A DNA stretch of 38,987 bases from Caldifarciminota bacterium (lineage in GTDB: Bacteria > Hydrothermota > Hydrothermia > B15-G9 > WFZT01), in contig WFZT01000200.1 in the NCBI GenBank assembly GCA_015489415.1, positions 1 through 38,987 of the forward strand, in the 5' to 3' direction. This document shows, in pieces, positions 34,901 through 38,987 of this stretch. The notes below the pieces were generated by a model. The model was not told the origin of the DNA. It did not search any database and worked only from the letters and a program-made list of their open reading frames with translations. Positions within the stretch are counted from its first letter, which is position 1, and each line of letters starts with the position of its first letter. Made by a program: the position numbers and the translations under genes.

Positions 34901-36156
34901 CGTTGTTTCAATATATTTTTCAGATGTCCATCCAGGGATTTAATTAACTTAGGCCATGAATATTCATTCCTTCCCTCAAAAGTAAAGTTAATACCACTAT
35001 TACAACATACATCTTCTATGAAATTAGCTATTTTCTTAATCTCTTCCCCCGTGAACGCCGTCCCGGCATTTGATACCTCTAACACTTTCCTTGCATCACT
35101 CCCAGGAGGAGCAATAAGCAAAATAGGGACCTTTAACCCCAAAAGTTCAAAAATCTTACCGGTTACAATTCCTCGGTCTGCAAGTGATGCCGTTGGATAA
35201 ACAGATGTAATTACAACTCCTAAACAGGAGTTCAATAACGCATTATATAACTCTTTTTTGTTAACTACACCTTTAACTTCCACCAAGTTCCTCACACCTT
35301 CTCTATCTGCTTCATTTAAAACATGAGAAGCGTTATTTCCAAAATAATAAAATTTAATGTTATTACAACTACTTCTACCCTTCAGGATATTCAGAGCACG
35401 AATGATAGGTGTTATTGACCTCTTCGGGAGGTGAAAGGAACCCGCATATATTATGTGCCTGTCGCGACTACTACGGGAATTAGGCAGATTGTCAAAATCA
35501 TCGGGATCAAATCCGTTAAAAAGTACCTTGAGTTTTTCAGAAATAAATGGGTATTCTTGCATCATTAAATTTTTACAACTTTCCGATACTGTCAGCACTA
35601 AAGAAGCATTTTTTATAACTAATTTTTCAACGGCCCTATCAAATTTCAAATATTTTGAAGAAATCCTATGTGGATTAAACACCCAAAGATCCCTATAATC
35701 GACTACATAAGGTATATTTTCCCTGCGTGCAAAAAAATATACTACAAGAAAGGATAAAAACGGAGGGCCACTCACAAGTATTACATTATATTTCTTTTTT
35801 TTTATCTCCTTATGTAATGTATATGATAAATTTAAGTACCACCCTATATAAATGTCATTGTATATGAACCTCCTATACATACCGGAGATCAATCTTTTTA
35901 TCGTTGTATTTTCTATAGAGCTCCTCAAACTCGGAGTCAAAAACTTTAAAAAATGGTCCGTATAAATTAGATTAAAATCTCTTATCTCTCTAAAATTCCC
36001 AAGATCATATCTTGATAAATTAGGATTAGGTGTAATAACCGTAACATCCCATCCCAGCTGTCCAAGATATTTCGCAATGTTTTTCAATCTGTTGCCAGCA
36101 ACAAAACTAAAAGGTGGGAAATGTCTTGTAACAACTAAAATTCTCGGAGATCTCAT
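34897..36156 (-). CDS. GT4-family glycosyltransferase
   Basis: A 419-aa GT-B glycosyltransferase. It opens ILVVTRHFPPFSFVAGNRL, the standard acceptor loop, followed by PYVVDYRDLWVFNP. The donor half has VLFNGFDPDDFDN, IIYAGSFHLPKR, FYYFGNNASH and GIVTGKIFELLGLKVPILL, where the EX7E first Glu is present as KIFELLGLK. A TTG at 36171 would extend it by five residues, but the ATG at 36156, eight bases after the flippase stop, is preferred. Paired with the neighbouring GT4 gene it probably acts in sequence on the growing lipid-linked oligosaccharide. Confidence 0.88.
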   Translation of the reverse strand: MRSPRILVVTRHFPPFSFVAGNRLKNIAKYLGQLGWDVTVITPNPNLSRYDLGNFREIRDFNLIYTDHFLKFLTPSLRSSIENTTIKRLISGMYRRFIYNDIYIGWYLNLSYTLHKEIKKKKYNVILVSGPPFLSFLVVYFFARRENIPYVVDYRDLWVFNPHRISSKYLKFDRAVEKLVIKNASLVLTVSESCKNLMMQEYPFISEKLKVLFNGFDPDDFDNLPNSRSSRDRHIIYAGSFHLPKRSITPIIRALNILKGRSSCNNIKFYYFGNNASHVLNEADREGVRNLVEVKGVVNKKELYNALLNSCLGVVITSVYPTASLADRGIVTGKIFELLGLKVPILLIAPPGSDARKVLEVSNAGTAFTGEEIKKIANFIEDVCCNSGINFTFEGRNEYSWPKLIKSLDGHLKNILKQR

Positions 36157-36163
36157 CACCAGC

Positions 36164-37630
36164 CTATCCAATATTTAACCATTTGATTTTGCTTATATAA
36201 GGTAATTCCATTAACCATCCCACTCTGTAATAAATCCATAAAAGGGAAATACCAAATACAACCGAAACAATAACAAATCTGACAATAAGCGCTTGTTTAG
36301 TTATAAAGTAAAAGACTATAAAAGCCAGCGCAAATACTGCAAGAGAGGCAAGAAATACCATCGCCATTTTTTTCCATGGAAATAAAATTCTACTTGAAAC
36401 ATTTAAAGATTTACTTACCCAATATACATAGTAAGGAATAGCTATAAGATAAGTCGTCAAAATTGTAACAATTGCTGCCCACAAAGCACCATATTGTTTT
36501 ACCAATAACCATGAAAAAAACGCGTTGATAGGTAAAGTCAGAAGAGGTTGTCCCAATATAGGCCAGGTTTTTCCGACGGATCTCAGAATCGCCCCGAATG
36601 TCAGCGTTCTTGCAGGAAGTAATAACAGGTAAACCCTAAACACTGAAGCACTGTCAGCATATTTATATCCATAAAGGATTATCATTATATCCTTTGCCTC
36701 GAGCATAAAAAAAAACATCAATGGAATTAATATAAGTCCGCTTTTGAACATGGCTCTATGTATAAGCTCTACCATTTGCTTAACTCTATTCTCTTTGTAT
36801 AGCCTTGCATAATCAACTAAAAGAACAGAAGTAACTGAACCAGTTACAATAGATATAAAAGGGATATCCATTGCGCCGTTAATATAAGTGGCAAAAATTG
36901 AAGGTGAAGTTAATGTAGAAACAACTAATTTATCAATATCCTTACTAAATCTACCCACTATCCTCGATAATCCTACGGGGAAACTGTAAAAAAGCTGATT
37001 TTTCATACCGTGAGCAGTTATTGATAAACTTCCCTCCTTACAAACGCTGTACATAACCATAATCGCAGCAGATGAGACCATTACACCAGCCAAAACACGA
37101 GAAGCTACAGCAGAAAAAACATTTTTTTTCAGCAAAACAATAAAAATAACAAACATAAGAATAAAAATCCTACTAATTAAATTGAATATAGCAACCACTT
37201 CTGCCCTATCACAAGAAAGAACAGCTGCACTAAACGCACTCGCAGGAAACATAAATATTCCGTATACAGAAAGCGTCTTCAAGGTACTTTTCAAAGCTGG
37301 ATTGTGAAATTTATCAGAAAAAATATCTGCCCCTATGGAAAAAGTGAAAAATGCAAACAACAATCCTCCCACAAACAGCATAAACAAATTTTCCGTCAAA
37401 ACCTTTCTCTTGTTGTCTTCAACTGGTAAAAAATAGAATAATGCAGTTGGTAACGCCATTGACAAAAATGGGAAAAGTAAGTTATAAACGAAGAAGGTTT
37501 GCCTATAAGTGGAGTAATCTTCTTTGTTAAAAACTCTCGCCAGAAACATTGCAAAGAAAAGCGTAACCAACGTAGTCAAAATATTACCCGATGAAAGAAC
37601 GACAACTTTTGAAGTTCTGGATTTTAGCAT
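36164..37630 (-). CDS. wzx: Lipid-linked oligosaccharide flippase (Wzx-like, MOP superfamily)
   Basis: A 488-aa membrane protein with about 12-14 helices. The opening SKVVVLSSGNILTTLVTLFFA followed by ARVFNKEDYSTYRQ is the typical start of MOP-superfamily polysaccharide flippases. Near the middle PSIFATYINGAMDIPFIS and FSKDIDKLVVSTLTS correspond to the family's second repeat. It should move undecaprenyl-pyrophosphate-linked repeat units to the periplasmic side. It lies one base after the epimerase stop with no obvious Shine-Dalgarno and overlaps nothing downstream once the later ATG is used for the GT4 gene. Confidence 0.88.
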   Translation of the reverse strand: MLKSRTSKVVVLSSGNILTTLVTLFFAMFLARVFNKEDYSTYRQTFFVYNLLFPFLSMALPTALFYFLPVEDNKRKVLTENLFMLFVGGLLFAFFTFSIGADIFSDKFHNPALKSTLKTLSVYGIFMFPASAFSAAVLSCDRAEVVAIFNLISRIFILMFVIFIVLLKKNVFSAVASRVLAGVMVSSAAIMVMYSVCKEGSLSITAHGMKNQLFYSFPVGLSRIVGRFSKDIDKLVVSTLTSPSIFATYINGAMDIPFISIVTGSVTSVLLVDYARLYKENRVKQMVELIHRAMFKSGLILIPLMFFFMLEAKDIMIILYGYKYADSASVFRVYLLLLPARTLTFGAILRSVGKTWPILGQPLLTLPINAFFSWLLVKQYGALWAAIVTILTTYLIAIPYYVYWVSKSLNVSSRILFPWKKMAMVFLASLAVFALAFIVFYFITKQALIVRFVIVSVVFGISLLWIYYRVGWLMELPYISKIKWLNIG

Positions 37631-37631
37631 T

Positions 37632-38603
37632 TTAAATTTCTAATTCACTCAGAAAATCGCGATTTGACTTTGCCCATAGTATTGAATTTTTCAATCCTTC
37701 CGAAATTGATTTTTGGGGCTCCCAGTGAAGAAGTTTCTTCGCTTTCTCAATATCTGCCCAGCTGGACTTAAGATCAACCTTTAGAAAATTACCATAAATC
37801 ACCTTAGGCCTTTTTCCCAGTTCTTTGCCAATTATTTCAAGAATGCGATTTAAGCTTGTAGGATTCCTCCCGCCCCCAAGATTGATGATTTCGTAGCCAA
37901 GAGGTTTCAAAGCCTTAATGGTTCCCTCTGCTATATCATCCACATAAGTGAAATCACGGCTTTGTGTGCCATCACCATAAATCTGGACGGGCTTATCTTC
38001 CATTGTCCACTTGATAAATCTAAAGATACTCATATCCGGCCGTCCTGCGGGGCCGTAAACGGTGAAATAGCGAAGCACTGTAACATCAATTCCGTACAAA
38101 TAGTGGTATGTGTAGCATAAAACTTCAGCTGCTTTTTTGGAGGCCGCATACGGTGATATAGGCCGGTTAACTGGCAAATCCTCTTTGAACGGCATCGGCT
38201 GGCCAGCATAAAGGGATGATGTGGAGGCAAGCACAAATTTAGGCACATCAAAATCTTTTACAAGTTCAAGCAAATTCAATGTTCCCATTACATTGGTGGT
38301 ATAGTAAATGTATGGATTTTCGATGGAGTATCTAACACCGGCACGGGCAGCTAAGTTGATAATTGCACTAAATTTATTGGACTCGAAAAGTTCTTTTAGA
38401 GCATCTCTGTCTTCAATGTCAATTTTATAAAATTTAAAATTCTTGTGAGGCAACAGCTGATTCAAACGCCATTCCTTAAGCCTGACATCGTAGTAGTCAT
38501 TCATGTTGTCAACACCAACAACTTCAAAACCCTTCTCAAGCAGTTTTTCTGAGGTTTTCCATCCTATAAATCCTGCCGCTCCAGTAACAAGTATTTTTTT
38601 CAC
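37632..38603 (-). CDS. NAD-dependent nucleotide-sugar epimerase (UDP-glucuronate 4-epimerase-like)
   Basis: A 323-aa extended short-chain dehydrogenase. The NAD motif is VTGAAGFIG at the N-terminus and the catalytic pair is Y152-x3-K156 in SPYAASKKA. The substrate-side phrases NMNDYYDVRLKEWRL, ARAGVRYSIENP, FTVYGPAGRPDMSIFRF and QSRDFTYVDDIAEG are close to the UDP-glucuronate 4-epimerase (LpsL/CapI) group, so it probably makes UDP-galacturonate or a related uronic acid. The start is GTG at 38603: AGAGGAG lies 7 nt before it, and the upstream TTG at 38627 would overlap the HepT gene. A uronic acid product would supply a carboxyl group for the amide-forming enzymes. Confidence 0.88.
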   Translation of the reverse strand: MKKILVTGAAGFIGWKTSEKLLEKGFEVVGVDNMNDYYDVRLKEWRLNQLLPHKNFKFYKIDIEDRDALKELFESNKFSAIINLAARAGVRYSIENPYIYYTTNVMGTLNLLELVKDFDVPKFVLASTSSLYAGQPMPFKEDLPVNRPISPYAASKKAAEVLCYTYHYLYGIDVTVLRYFTVYGPAGRPDMSIFRFIKWTMEDKPVQIYGDGTQSRDFTYVDDIAEGTIKALKPLGYEIINLGGGRNPTSLNRILEIIGKELGKRPKVIYGNFLKVDLKSSWADIEKAKKLLHWEPQKSISEGLKNSILWAKSNRDFLSELEI

Positions 38604-38607
38604 GATG

Positions 38608-38987
38608 TTACTCCTCTGGTTTGTCAATTTTTAAAAAATTTATTATAAGCGAAACAAATTCACGGAAGTCATTCAAATTATTCAGGTTGTCATAAACCTT
38701 CCTCATGTCTATATATAAATACTCGTGAACAATAATGTTCCTGAATGACACCACCTTTGAAAACCTCTCACCATACTCCTCCGGGATGACCCCATGTGTA
38801 ACCAGAACTCTTATTGCATCCTGATAGCTGTCAGGACTTCTCCATCCTCGCTCAGCAATTATACGGTTTGCTATATCAATCATAGTTTCTATTGCTATTT
38901 GGAACTCTCTCAATATTGCATCCTGTATTTCCCAATCTTTCAGGAATTCTTCAAAAGGGATATCCTGTTTACTTTTCAGACGGCTGA
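38608..38987 (-). CDS. hepT: HepT-like (DUF86/HEPN) toxin, cut by the window edge
   Basis: At least 125 codons of a HEPN-domain protein. The frame stays open to the right edge of the window (reading IPFEEFLKDWEIQDAILREF before the region that starts with TTG at 38913), so the true start lies outside. The RNase motif R-x4-H is present as FRNIIVHEY, and RIIAERGWRSPDSYQDAI and HGVIPEEYGERF are typical of DUF86. HepT toxins pair with an MntA nucleotidyltransferase antitoxin, which should lie just beyond the edge. It may be the first visible gene of the long minus-strand operon, 4 bases before the epimerase start. Confidence 0.85.
   Translation of the reverse strand, partial: SRLKSKQDIPFEEFLKDWEIQDAILREFQIAIETMIDIANRIIAERGWRSPDSYQDAIRVLVTHGVIPEEYGERFSKVVSFRNIIVHEYLYIDMRKVYDNLNNLNDFREFVSLIINFLKIDKPEE
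38611..38617 (-). promoter_or_regulatory. Shine-Dalgarno deciding the epimerase start
   Basis: AGAGGAG on the minus strand lies 7 nt before the GTG at 38603 and overlaps the final codons of the HepT-like gene. It supports GTG initiation and coupling to that gene. Confidence 0.7.

Noticed and set aside
1-38987. tRNA, rRNA and riboswitch genes
   Set aside because: The intergenic regions were read on both strands for cloverleaf-like or known conserved RNA patterns and none was convincing. Without a covariance-model search this is only a negative by eye.

Overview
The window looks like a chromosomal contig of an uncultured diderm bacterium. The evidence for an outer membrane is a Wzi-like outer-membrane barrel gene and a Wzx/Wzy-type polysaccharide locus. 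A secreted subtilase ending in a FlgD-like Ig/sorting domain fits the FCB group or WOR-3/TA06/Hydrothermae-like candidate phyla. That placement is an inference from gene style, not a phylogeny.

Left part (1-13.9 kb) is moderate-GC housekeeping and catabolic DNA. It holds a secreted DUF4412-like protein, an M20 metallopeptidase coupled to a large subtilase, a 1-pyrroline-5-carboxylate dehydrogenase (rocA, minus strand), an orphan molybdenum-hydroxylase large subunit, the dnaG-rpoD pair, and an SsnA-type amidohydrolase. Three clear hairpin terminators separate these units.

Junction (13.8-15.7 kb): an AT-rich gene for an archaeal-type AAA ATPase sits between two copies of a 91-bp direct repeat (13827-13917 and 15635-15725, 5 mismatches). 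The repeat contains the 3' ends of two convergent genes, ssnA and the Wzi-like gene. The insertion therefore left both genes intact and left a spare 3' end of each on the far side. Four of the five mismatches are synonymous in the gene concerned, so the second copy probably came from a diverged coding locus and is not a fresh target-site duplication.

Right part (15.7-39 kb) is one long minus-strand polysaccharide locus, strikingly AT-rich from about 19 kb onward, with most genes overlapping by ATGA. In transcription order: a HepT-like toxin cut by the window edge, a nucleotide-sugar epimerase, a Wzx flippase, two GT4 glycosyltransferases, an asparagine-synthetase-like enzyme, a Wzy/WaaL-like polymerase, a second asparagine-synthetase-like enzyme, two ATP-grasp ligases, a divergent DegT-like PLP enzyme, GT4, a polysaccharide-deacetylase-like protein, GT4, a FemAB/GNAT-like acyltransferase, a WecA/MraY-like initiating transferase and a DegT aminotransferase. 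After a 420-bp gap come a FlaA1/WbpM-like 4,6-dehydratase and the Wzi-like protein.

The most interesting feature is the amide-bond chemistry in this locus. Two ATP-grasp ligases, two asparagine-synthetase-like enzymes lacking the glutaminase Cys2, and a FemAB-like acyltransferase sit beside enzymes expected to make amino sugars (FlaA1 plus DegT) and possibly uronic acids (the epimerase). I infer a polysaccharide or glycolipid decorated with amino acids or other amides. No tRNA, rRNA, CRISPR array or transposase was recognised.
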